Shown in pieces: positions 57,344-64,000 of a stretch of DNA of 64,000 nt; the stretch's first letter is position 1, and each line of letters opens with the position of its first letter. Source of the DNA: Chlorobium sp. (lineage in GTDB: Bacteria; Bacteroidota; Chlorobiia; Chlorobiales; Chlorobiaceae); contig SZXW01000004.1 in the NCBI GenBank assembly GCA_005862285.1, positions 34,058 to 98,057 on the forward strand, read 5' to 3'. The notes under the pieces were generated by a model, which saw nothing but the letters and a program-made list of their open reading frames with translations, searched no databases and was not told the DNA's origin. The position numbers and the translations under genes are program-made.

Positions 57344-58582
57344 CTATTCCTGCTGCGGAGGTTGCAGTGAGGCCCAGGGCAGCAGAGTGCAGACAGCCTG
57401 TGATCCGGCGGGAAGCGCTTCTGCAGCCGGTCCGGTTTCGATAATGCAGTTCGCTCCCGCTGAAGAAGTGATCATATGGGACTCGGTTTTCTGCGATACC
57501 CTGCAGTGAAGCCGGCCATTTTCAGCCCATAATCTCCCGAGAAGGAAGCGGTGGCGTTTTCTGTCGGCAGGAAAAGGAGTTGCAAGGTAAGCCTGCAGTT
57601 TTGCCGGAACAGGTTTTCCCTGGAGCATGCAGAGTGCGGGAACGCAGTACTCCGAGAAACAGACCAGTGCCGAAACAGGATTGCCGGGCAGGGAAAACAC
57701 AGGTTTACCGTCTGCTGAAGTGCCGAAAAAGAGCGGTTTTCCCGGCTTCTGGGCAACGCTCCAGAATTTTTCCCTGATCCCGAGCGCTGAGAGTTCTTCC
57801 TGTACAAAATCATATTCGCCTGTGGAAATTCCTCCGGCCGTAATGACAAGGTCGCCTTCGGCAAGAGCGTCAGCGAGCTTTTCCCGCAGGAGATCACGGT
57901 TGTCTGGCGCATGGCCGATCGATGCGATCTCGAACCCGAGAGCGCGGCAGGCGGCTTCGAGCATGAAACTGTTGCAGTTGTAAATCTCGGCACCTCTGAG
58001 CAGGGTGCCCGGCTGTTTCAGCTCATCCCCGACAGTTACAATTGAAACGCGGGGCTGCTTCATTACCAGCGCCTCTGCATAACCGAACGAGGCAAGAACC
58101 GCTATTTCGGTTGGCGAGATGACCGTTCCTTTCAGAAGAAGCGTTTCGCCTGACGCAACCTCTTCGCCGCAACGGCGGATATTCGCACCCTGCCCGGGGG
58201 CCTTGTAGATATCGACTGAAGGCGACCCGAAACCGCTGGTTTCTTCAAAAGCGACAACCGTGTCCGCACCTTCAGGGAGCGGCGCACCGGTCATGATTTC
58301 GATACAGCATCCGGCTTTCACGGTGTGTCCGGGCGAATCCCCGGCTTTCACCTGTCCCGTGACCTGAAGACGGACGGGTGAGTTCCGGGACGTTTCCCTG
58401 ATGTCATCGAACCTTACGGCAAAGCCGTCCATGGCTGAATTGGTGAAGCGGGGCAGGGGAAACGGGGCTGTTATCTCTTGCGAGAGAACCCTGCCGGGAA
58501 GGTGCCCGAGCGGCAGTTCTTCGGTATCCGGAATCGAAAATGATTCCCGGATGATCCGGTGTGCTTCCTGAACGCTGATCAT
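57344..58582 (-). CDS. moeA: Molybdopterin molybdenumtransferase MoeA
   Basis: From the ATG at 58582 (the longer frame overlaps moaCB and is not family-like) the protein has 412 residues. It shows PLGHLPGRVLSQEITAPFPL, FTNSAMDGFAVR, IMTGAPLPEGADTVV, VGDELKQPGTLLRGAEIYNC, TAGGISTGEYDFV and SLPGNPVSALVCFSEYC. It inserts molybdate into adenylated molybdopterin. It begins two bases after the moaCB stop. Confidence 0.95.
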   Translation of the reverse strand: MISVQEAHRIIRESFSIPDTEELPLGHLPGRVLSQEITAPFPLPRFTNSAMDGFAVRFDDIRETSRNSPVRLQVTGQVKAGDSPGHTVKAGCCIEIMTGAPLPEGADTVVAFEETSGFGSPSVDIYKAPGQGANIRRCGEEVASGETLLLKGTVISPTEIAVLASFGYAEALVMKQPRVSIVTVGDELKQPGTLLRGAEIYNCNSFMLEAACRALGFEIASIGHAPDNRDLLREKLADALAEGDLVITAGGISTGEYDFVQEELSALGIREKFWSVAQKPGKPLFFGTSADGKPVFSLPGNPVSALVCFSEYCVPALCMLQGKPVPAKLQAYLATPFPADRKRHRFLLGRLWAENGRLHCRVSQKTESHMITSSAGANCIIETGPAAEALPAGSQAVCTLLPWASLQPPQQE

Positions 58583-58584
58583 GG

Positions 58585-59526
58585 TCAGTGTTTTTCCCCC
58601 TTCATCATTGCATAGGCGTGAAAAACAGCCGGTACAAGCACTTCGAGCGCATCGGTCACGGCACCTGCGCTTCCTGGAAGGCAGATTACCAGCGATGATC
58701 CGATCACACCGGCTGCAAGCCTGGACAGCATTGCCGTTTTGAGTTTGGACTGTCCCCAGCTGAAAAGCGCCTGTTCGATGCCGGGAAGCCTGCGGGAAAA
58801 TTTCGGGACGATCGTGTCGACCGTCACATCGCGTGGTCCGAGCCCGGTGCCTCCGGTAGTGACGATCAATTCGATCCCGGCTGACGTCCATGCATCGATG
58901 ACCGAGGAGATCCGGTCACTGTCGTCAGCGATTATTTTCACCTCTCCGACACTACACCCTGCTTGTTCGAACCCTTGTCGGAGGATTTCCCCTGAACGGT
59001 CACTGTCGCGGCCCGCAGCGATCGAGTCCGACAGGACAAGGATCGATGTTGCGGGTTTACAGCTCATATTGTTTTCCGATTTCCCTCCGGTTTTCATAAC
59101 AAGCCTTATGCCGCCTATTTCCATGGTTTTGTCGACGGCTTTGCACATATCGTAAATCGTAAGGGCTGCAACCGATACCGCGGTCAGGGCCTCCATCTCG
59201 ATACCGGTCGATTCCTTTGTTTTGACGGTTGCTGTTATGTCGATGCGGTTTTCTCCGATATCGAAGGCAATGTCAACCCAGGAAAGGTTGAGCTGATGGC
59301 AGAGGGGGATAAGGTTTGCCGTGTTTTTTGCGGCCAGGATGCCGGCAAGCTTCGCGGTGGTGAGTACATTGCCTTTCGGCAGGGCTTCCTGAACGAGCAG
59401 CATTATGGATTCCGGCTGCATGGTGATATGGCCGGAAGCGGTTGCTATCCTGAGCGTTCCGGGCTTGCCTGAAATATCGGCCATGGCGATATTTCCGCCG
59501 CTGTCAAGATGAGTGAATGCCATCAA
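58585..59526 (-). CDS. moaCB: MoaC-MoaB fusion (cPMP synthase + molybdopterin adenylyltransferase)
   Basis: The 313-residue protein has an N-terminal MoaC domain (about 1-155; TKESTGIEMEALTAVSVAAL and YDMCKAVDKTMEIGGIRLV) and a C-terminal MoaB/MogA domain (about 162-313; VTTGGTGLGPRDVTVDTIVP and LPGSAGAVTDALEVLVPA). It forms cyclic pyranopterin monophosphate with MoaA and then adenylates molybdopterin. One protein doing an early and a late step saves genes in this compact cluster. Confidence 0.93.
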   Translation of the reverse strand: MMAFTHLDSGGNIAMADISGKPGTLRIATASGHITMQPESIMLLVQEALPKGNVLTTAKLAGILAAKNTANLIPLCHQLNLSWVDIAFDIGENRIDITATVKTKESTGIEMEALTAVSVAALTIYDMCKAVDKTMEIGGIRLVMKTGGKSENNMSCKPATSILVLSDSIAAGRDSDRSGEILRQGFEQAGCSVGEVKIIADDSDRISSVIDAWTSAGIELIVTTGGTGLGPRDVTVDTIVPKFSRRLPGIEQALFSWGQSKLKTAMLSRLAAGVIGSSLVICLPGSAGAVTDALEVLVPAVFHAYAMMKGEKH

Positions 59527-59577
59527 TGGTTTATGCCTGGTGCTGCGGTTTGGAAATGAAATTTTGAATTCACTGTG

Positions 59578-59602
59578 AAATTATATAACTATATAGATAA
59601 TA
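59578..59602. promoter_or_regulatory. Possible ModE-type operator
   Basis: The AT-rich palindrome-like AAATTATATAACTATATAGA lies between the divergent moaCB and MOSC genes. ModE operators in E. coli contain two TATA-type half-sites; a ModE gene is in this cluster. Match is by eye only. Confidence 0.35.
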
Positions 59603-59730
59603 AACTCTGTCAAAATTAACAACCGGAACTCTGTACAGGGCATTTCTTTTGCCGCGGTTCATCAATTGTCTGTTTCGATCGGCCAAGCATTGAGAGTCTG
59701 GTCTGTTGTCATGTAAATATACGCAAGGAA

Positions 59731-60189
59731 ATGGGCTTCGTCGATGCAGCTTGTATCAGCACGGAAAAGGGTACGGTAAAACATGCCGTGAACCGGATTA
59801 CCCTCATGTCAGACTGGGGGATACTTGGTGATGCTCATGCCGGAGAGTGGCACAGGCAGGTATCACTGCTTGCCGGGGAGAGCATAGACCGGATGAAAAC
59901 AATCATTCCCGGTCTTGATAGCGGTATGTTTGCTGAAAATATCGTGACGAGGGATATCGATCTTTCTGCGGTGTCAATCGGTGACCGTCTTTTTATCGGT
60001 GAAGAGGTTGTGCTCGAAGTTACGCAGATCGGCAAGGAGTGCCATAATTCAGGATGTGCGATCCAGGCGGCGACAGGGGAGTGCATCATGCCGCGGGAAG
60101 GAATATTCTGCAGGGTCAGGAAGGGCGGTACGGTAAAGCCGGGCATGAGCATCTGTCAGGTTCCCGTTGCCTTACCCGCCGATTTCTGA
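59731..60189 (+). CDS. MOSC domain protein
   Basis: The 152-residue protein shows DWGILGDAHAGEWHRQVSLL, AENIVTRDIDLSAVSIGDRL, GKECHNSGCAIQAATGECIM with the conserved cysteine, and CRVRKGGTVKPGMSI. MOSC domains bind molybdopterin and carry sulfur at a conserved cysteine. It is encoded divergently from moaCB and converges on moaA with an 18-base overlap of the coding ends. Confidence 0.92.
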   Translation: MGFVDAACISTEKGTVKHAVNRITLMSDWGILGDAHAGEWHRQVSLLAGESIDRMKTIIPGLDSGMFAENIVTRDIDLSAVSIGDRLFIGEEVVLEVTQIGKECHNSGCAIQAATGECIMPREGIFCRVRKGGTVKPGMSICQVPVALPADF

Positions 60190-61191
60190 CATGCTTGCTC
60201 TGAACGAGTTTCCGGCCGCGTGTTTCCCGTCTTCAGGTTTGTGAGCGACGGCACTTCTGAATACATCGGCAAGCGCTTCGTGGTCTGAATTGCTCCGAAG
60301 CAGAGGGAGCAGGTTGAACCCCTCCTTTTCATAGAGACAACTGATGACCTTGCCATCCGATGTGATGCGTATCCTGTTGCAGCAGCTGCAGAAATTTCTT
60401 GTGAATGCCGGGATGACAGCTATCGATCCCTTGTAGCCGGGAAGACGGAATCCGAAAAATTCGGTCGAGCTGCCTTCAGTCTGCTGTATATCGGGAAAAC
60501 GGTCATGGAGCATTTCTCTGATTTTGTCAGCCCCGAAAAACTTCCCCGTTCTCCATATCTGGTTATCGTCGAACGGCTGCAGTTCCATAAAACGCACCGT
60601 TACGGGATCTTCCCGTGTCAGGCCGACAAATTCCGCCATCTCTTCGCAGTTGATGCCCCGCATCATGACGACATTGACTTTTACCCTGATGCTTTTTGAG
60701 GCGAGAATCTTCGAAAGATTTGCCCTCACCCGTTCAAACTCGTTTCTTCGGGTGATCGCATGGTAGCGTTCACTTTCAAGGGAGTCGATGCTGAAATTGA
60801 GAGCGTCGAGGCCGGCGTCGGTCAGTCTCTGCAGATACCGGTCAAGCAGCAGGCCATTGGTCGTCATGGTTACTTTCCGAATACCCTCGGTATTTTTCGC
60901 ATGCTCTACAAGTTCTACGATATCGCTGCGCAGAAGGGGTTCTCCGCCGGTAAAGCGGATTTTTGTAATGCCCAGGCCTGCAAGTACATCTATGATCGTT
61001 TTGATCTCATGCTTTTTCAGAGAAGGAACTGAAGATTCATGCGGTTCATGTTCTTCCCGCATACAGTAGGTGCACCTGAGGTTGCATTGCGAAGTCACGG
61101 AAATGCGCGCATATTCCACAGGCCGGTTATGGGTATCGACAAGGAGGCTTTTTTTCCCGGTATCGAGGCTGTCCGGACAGCTACTTCTCAT
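60172..61191 (-). CDS. moaA: GTP 3',8-cyclase MoaA
   Basis: The 339-residue radical SAM protein has RISVTSQCNLRCTYCMREEH (first iron-sulfur cluster) and FCSCCNRIRITSDGKVISCL (second), and ends in SEIGG with the double glycine needed for activity. It starts the molybdopterin pathway with MoaC. Start at 61191; the gene is separated from modE by a terminator. Confidence 0.96.
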   Translation of the reverse strand: MRSSCPDSLDTGKKSLLVDTHNRPVEYARISVTSQCNLRCTYCMREEHEPHESSVPSLKKHEIKTIIDVLAGLGITKIRFTGGEPLLRSDIVELVEHAKNTEGIRKVTMTTNGLLLDRYLQRLTDAGLDALNFSIDSLESERYHAITRRNEFERVRANLSKILASKSIRVKVNVVMMRGINCEEMAEFVGLTREDPVTVRFMELQPFDDNQIWRTGKFFGADKIREMLHDRFPDIQQTEGSSTEFFGFRLPGYKGSIAVIPAFTRNFCSCCNRIRITSDGKVISCLYEKEGFNLLPLLRSNSDHEALADVFRSAVAHKPEDGKHAAGNSFRASMSEIGG

Positions 61192-61304
61192 GAATCAAAA
61201 AGGAAAAATGTACAAAGAAACTGATTGAGCATAACGCCGCATCCTTTTCCTGATGCGGTTTCAAAGGAACAGGATTGGATATTTCACCTGTGGCAAAGAG
61301 AGAA

Positions 61305-61338
61305 AAATGCACCGCTTCAAACAAAAAACGGTGCATTT
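61305..61338 (-). terminator. modE terminator
   Basis: AAATGCACCG / CGGTGCATTT with a 14-base loop lies 45 bases past the modE stop; on the minus strand the stem is followed by TTTTTCTC. It ends the modE message. Confidence 0.7.
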
Positions 61339-61382
61339 GCCGATAGATTTACAGAGTTGAACGATCACGAGACCGTGTTGGT

Positions 61383-62192
61383 TCACGAAACGCCGAGAAT
61401 AACGCTCGATGCCTTGAATGCGGTACAGGCATGAGCACCTTCTTTAAGGCCCAGCTTTTCCGAGCTTCCGTGAGTGATGACTGCCGATATCACGTTACCT
61501 CCTCCGATTTCCACATCCACTTCAGTGCTGACAGGGCCCTCTATTATTTTACTGATGGTGCCGCAAATGATGTTGCGGGTACTGATTTTCGCGTCGTGAA
61601 GGTCCTGTCCGATGATGATGGAGCTTGCCTTGACTATGGCATATGCATTTGTTCCCTCTTTAAGTCCGAGATTGTCGACCGAGCCGTTCGTGATAATCGA
61701 AGTGATGCGCACCCCTCCGTTCAGGGAAAGTATCACTTCGCTGTTAACCGATCCTTTCGTTACATTTTCAACCGTTCCGGAAAAAATGTTGCGTGCACTG
61801 ATTTTCATTGAGATCCTCCTCAGGAATTGATAAAAGTTTTTTGTGTCTCCAAGCCTTTCCTCAAGGTTTTCAAGAAATTTCCGGTGTTCGTCCTGTACAA
61901 CCCTGAACTGTTCGATGACTCTCCTTCCTTCTTTCGTCAGGAAGGTACCACCTCCCCCTTTTCCTCCGGTCATGCGTTCCACAAGCGGTTTGTCGGAAAG
62001 GTTGTTGATCATGTTCACAAGGTGCCATGCGGTTTTGTAACTGATGCCTGAAGCCTTTGCGGCGCTGTTGATCGAGCCGAGCTCGTCGATCTTTTCAAGC
62101 AAAGCGATCCTGTCTCCTCCGAGAAAAGGATGCCGGGCCTTCTGGAGCCAGATCGAACCGTCAAGTCCTATTTCTTCTTTTCGGCATTTCAT
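61383..62192 (-). CDS. modE: Molybdate-dependent regulator ModE
   Basis: The 269-residue protein has an N-terminal winged helix-turn-helix (LLEKIDELGSINSAAKASGI, SYKTAWHLVNMINNLSDKPL, GGKGGGGTFLTKEGRRVIEQ) and two Mop-type molybdate-binding domains (ISARNIFSGTVENVTKGSVN; STRNIICGTISKIIEGPVST). It senses molybdate and controls molybdate uptake and cofactor genes. The gene is alone between terminators on both sides. Confidence 0.95.
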   Translation of the reverse strand: MKCRKEEIGLDGSIWLQKARHPFLGGDRIALLEKIDELGSINSAAKASGISYKTAWHLVNMINNLSDKPLVERMTGGKGGGGTFLTKEGRRVIEQFRVVQDEHRKFLENLEERLGDTKNFYQFLRRISMKISARNIFSGTVENVTKGSVNSEVILSLNGGVRITSIITNGSVDNLGLKEGTNAYAIVKASSIIIGQDLHDAKISTRNIICGTISKIIEGPVSTEVDVEIGGGNVISAVITHGSSEKLGLKEGAHACTAFKASSVILGVS

Positions 62193-62313
62193 TTTGTCCT
62201 TCCCATGCTCAGGGGTTAATCAACAACAGGTAACAGATAAACACCGTTCTGTTTCTATAACAACGGTAAAATAGGGTTTTTCGTCACATTGATGAATGAA
62301 AGACAAATAAAAA

Positions 62314-62337
62314 TCCCGGCGCCGGAGAAACGCCGGG
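62314..62337 (-). terminator. Terminator of the truncated molybdopterin-domain gene
   Basis: CCCGGCG / CGCCGGG with a ten-base loop and an ATTTTTATTT tail on the minus strand, 69 bases past the stop of the truncated gene. Confidence 0.7.
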
Positions 62338-62405
62338 AAGGTGTAACAAAGAAAGAACAGGTTACTGCGGAGAAAACATGATTGCATAAAACTCGTTATG
62401 CCGGT

Positions 62406-62756
62406 TTATTTTTTACAGTTCACTGCCGGGATGCCGGCATCGACTTTTATGACCTCGATATTGTTCACCCATTTGACATGGCGCGGACCAGTCAGCTTGT
62501 CGTTGGAGCAGAAAACCACGAAAAACCCGTCCTTGTCGATGGGTTTGCCGTTTTCCTCGAAGATCAGGAAGGTATTGTCTCCCGCGGAGCCATAGTACAG
62601 TTCGTTGTAGGAAAACAGCACATTGTAGTTGTCCGTAGATCGAACGAGTACGGCAAATTCGCCGCGCTGATGGGGATTTGACATGACAACTTTCGCTGAA
62701 TCGAGAATATCACGAAGCAGAACGCCTTTGTATGTTATGGGGAACCCAGGACGCGC
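62406..62756 (-). pseudogene. Molybdopterin-binding oxidoreductase-type protein, 5' part lost
   Basis: The frame open from 62756 reads [20 protein letters not shown], then later [20 protein letters not shown] and [20 protein letters not shown]. This is the second half of a small SUOX-type molybdopterin-binding domain of periplasmic oxidoreductases. The N-terminal half and signal peptide are missing: the codon before the frame is the TAA of the IS3 orfA that lies directly upstream in the same frame. A short ATG start at 62684 would cut the domain further. The gene was broken by the element. Confidence 0.75.
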
Positions 62757-63065
62757 TTAGAGCTCCCCAAGTTCTTTTTTTAACTTGACATGCTCTTCCA
62801 TCAGCTCCGAGAGCACTTCGTTCTTGTTGCGCAGTTTGGCTTCAAGTTGTTCGATGCGTTTCTGTTCTGCTTTGTTCTGGGGGTCCGGCTGCTTATCTAA
62901 GGCAGAGGCTCCGTTCTCGAAGAACTCCTTCTGCCACCGGTAGAAGACGGTTGGCTGCAGCTTGTATTGGTCGCATAGGTCAGAAACCGGTATTCGGTCA
63001 ACCAGATGCCGTTTGAGGATGAAAACCTTCTCTTGTGGGGTGTAATTTTTTCGATGTTTGCGCAT
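62757..63065 (-). mobile_element. IS3-family orfA remnant
   Basis: The 102-residue frame MRKHRKNYTPQEKVFILKRH, RIPVSDLCDQYKLQPTVFYR and then a coiled-coil EQKRIEQLEAKLRNKNEVLS is an IS3-type OrfA: helix-turn-helix then leucine zipper. OrfB should follow on the minus strand, but its place is taken by the molybdopterin-domain fragment, so the element is deleted for its catalytic part. The 63066-63346 stretch has no gene and may hold the outer end of the element. Confidence 0.85.
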
Positions 63066-63346
63066 GGTGAATTTCTCCGTTTTTGTACGCTAACTCAAAC
63101 GGCGGAATTCTCCAATTCACGCTGAACCGAAACATGGAATTTACGATGGTATAGCTCGCTTGGCATAAGATTAAAAAAGGCGCAGGACATGTCGTATGTT
63201 ATCATATCCTTCATGTCTCTATTTCCTTCCGCCCCAAATTTGCTGATTCATCAATGTTGGCAATGATAACGATGAAATCAGGAATGTGAAATCACGTTTC
63301 ATTATAGCCATCATCGTCATACCGGGAATACAAAACCTGAAACAGG

Positions 63347-63385
63347 AAGGGGGAGCCTCATAATCGAATCATGAGGCTCCCCCTT
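63347..63385. terminator. Terminator after the Gly/Pro repeat gene
   Basis: AAGGGGGAGCCTCAT and ATGAGGCTCCCCCTT form a 15-base-pair stem 27 bases beyond the stop of the repeat protein gene. Confidence 0.75.
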
Positions 63386-63411
63386 GTTTCTGCAGGTCAA
63401 GTCATTTCAGG

Positions 63412-64000
63412 TTATGGATTCCCTTTCACTTTCAACGGTTCATCATTTCCATCACCATGACGCCTTTTCTCACCTTTATCCGGAGGTGGCGGCGGCGGAG
63501 GAGGTCCACCCGGTCCGATTGGCCCCACATGCTTAATCGGTCCACCTGATGGCGGCGGCGGCGGAGGTCCAACAGGCCCAATCGGCCCGACTGGTCCCAC
63601 ATGCTTGATCGGTCCACCAGAAGGCGGTGGAGGCGGTGGCGGAGGTCCAACAGGTCCCACCGGTCCGATTGGTCCCACATGCTTGATCGGTCCACCAGAA
63701 GGCGGTGGAGGCGGCGGCGGTCCACCTGGCCCAATCGGCCCGACTGGTCCCACATGCTTGATCGGTCCACCAGAAGGCGGTGGAGGCGGTGGCGGAGGTC
63801 CAACAGGTCCCACCGGTCCGATTGGTCCCACATGCTTGATCGGTCCACCAGAAGGCGGTGGAGGCGGCGGCGGGGGTACCACTGGTCCAACCGGTCCGAC
63901 TGGCCCCACATGCTTGATCGGTCCGCCTGATGGCGGTGGCGGCGGCGGCGGAGTCGGTCCAACTGGTACCACCGGTCCGACTGGCCCCACGTGCTTGATC
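63412..64000 (-). CDS. Gly/Pro-rich repeat protein, 5' end beyond the window
   Basis: The minus-strand frame is open to the right edge; the internal GTG at 63990 is not a true start because IKH precedes it in frame. The protein is made of repeats of consensus [20 protein letters not shown] with S-G-G joins, about seven units, and ends with a basic tail ([20 protein letters not shown] then NP). Gly-Pro-x triplets resemble collagen, and the proline runs resemble wall or surface linkers. A signal peptide may lie outside the window. Function unknown. Confidence 0.7.
   Translation of the reverse strand, partial: IKHVGPVGPVVPVGPTPPPPPPPSGGPIKHVGPVGPVGPVVPPPPPPPPSGGPIKHVGPIGPVGPVGPPPPPPPPSGGPIKHVGPVGPIGPGGPPPPPPPSGGPIKHVGPIGPVGPVGPPPPPPPPSGGPIKHVGPVGPIGPVGPPPPPPSGGPIKHVGPIGPGGPPPPPPPPDKGEKRRHGDGNDEPLKVKGNP
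63480..64000. repeat. Tandem coding repeats with a 153-bp higher-order period
   Basis: CCCACATGCTTGATCGGTCC recurs about every 75-78 bases. Two such units form a larger unit: the block beginning at 63596 is repeated nearly exactly at 63749, 153 bases (51 codons) on. The near identity shows recent amplification. Confidence 0.85.

Noticed and set aside
58583..58891. Longer start for moeA
   Set aside because: The extra 103 codons lie over the moaCB 3' end in another frame and are Arg/Cys-rich; MoeA similarity starts at 58582.
61225..61434. Plus-strand ORF of 69 codons
   Set aside because: It spans the modE terminator hairpin and overlaps the 3' end of modE on the other strand.
63601..63930. 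Plus-strand ORF rich in Arg/Trp/Ser
   Set aside because: Antisense shadow of the Gly/Pro repeat gene, kept open only by the repeat.

Overview
The window reads like chromosomal DNA of a Gram-negative anaerobe, most likely a green sulfur bacterium (Chlorobiota, Chlorobium/Prosthecochloris type). This is inferred from the mix of genes: a short outer-membrane porin, a DUF6814 + MHS-transporter pair, pyruvoyl arginine decarboxylase, homospermidine synthase, and hydrogenase and molybdenum-cofactor assembly genes. No photosynthesis gene lies in the window, so the assignment is not proven.

Left part (1-25 kb), mostly minus strand and ordinary: a cut ccoN (cbb3 oxidase), mtnA, then plus-strand pdaD, phoU and a 21-residue-repeat LRR-like protein; arsC; a polyamine pair (group IV decarboxylase + homospermidine synthase); PNP, yggS, cyclophilin, a TPR anchor protein, tatD, lspA, aroE, a TPR protein, uvrC; a DUF6814/MHS transporter pair, a universal stress protein, a porin, a NUDIX hydrolase, a DUF1207 protein and pyrB. 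At 25.1-31.1 kb is a compact plus-strand hypABFCDE set for [NiFe]-hydrogenase maturation, without structural subunits.

Middle (31-47 kb): a complete 2-oxoglutarate dehydrogenase operon (odhA-odhB-lpd, minus strand), then an AT-rich island bounded by an IS3 transposase remnant and a serine-resolvase remnant. The island holds two overlapping genes: a 1147-residue protein with a degenerate SIR2-like N-terminus and a P-loop NTPase, and a 296-residue partner. I read it as a candidate defence system. Next come thiS-thiG-thiH-thiF and a trans-sulfuration enzyme. Two copies of a composite palindromic repeat lie in opposite orientation at 31.2-31.7 and 46.7-47.0 kb.

Right part (47-56 kb) is a cysteine/sulfur cluster on the minus strand. 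In transcription order: a short leader ORF with three tandem Cys codons, a strong terminator, a DUF4395 membrane protein, an unusual tRNA-Cys, an O-acetylhomoserine/serine sulfhydrylase, an HPr-like protein, a NarL-type regulator, cysK, serine acetyltransferase, a family 2B encapsulin shell with a cNMP-binding-type domain, and a cysteine desulfurase with a ~300-residue disordered N-terminus (the predicted encapsulin cargo). Together these could make, store and mobilise cysteine sulfur, with cysteine-sensing attenuation at the head.

The end (56-64 kb) is a molybdenum-cofactor cluster (mobBA fusion, moeA, moaCB fusion, MOSC protein, moaA, modE), then a molybdopterin-domain gene whose 5' part is replaced by an IS3 orfA remnant, and a Gly/Pro-rich repeat protein that runs off the right edge.
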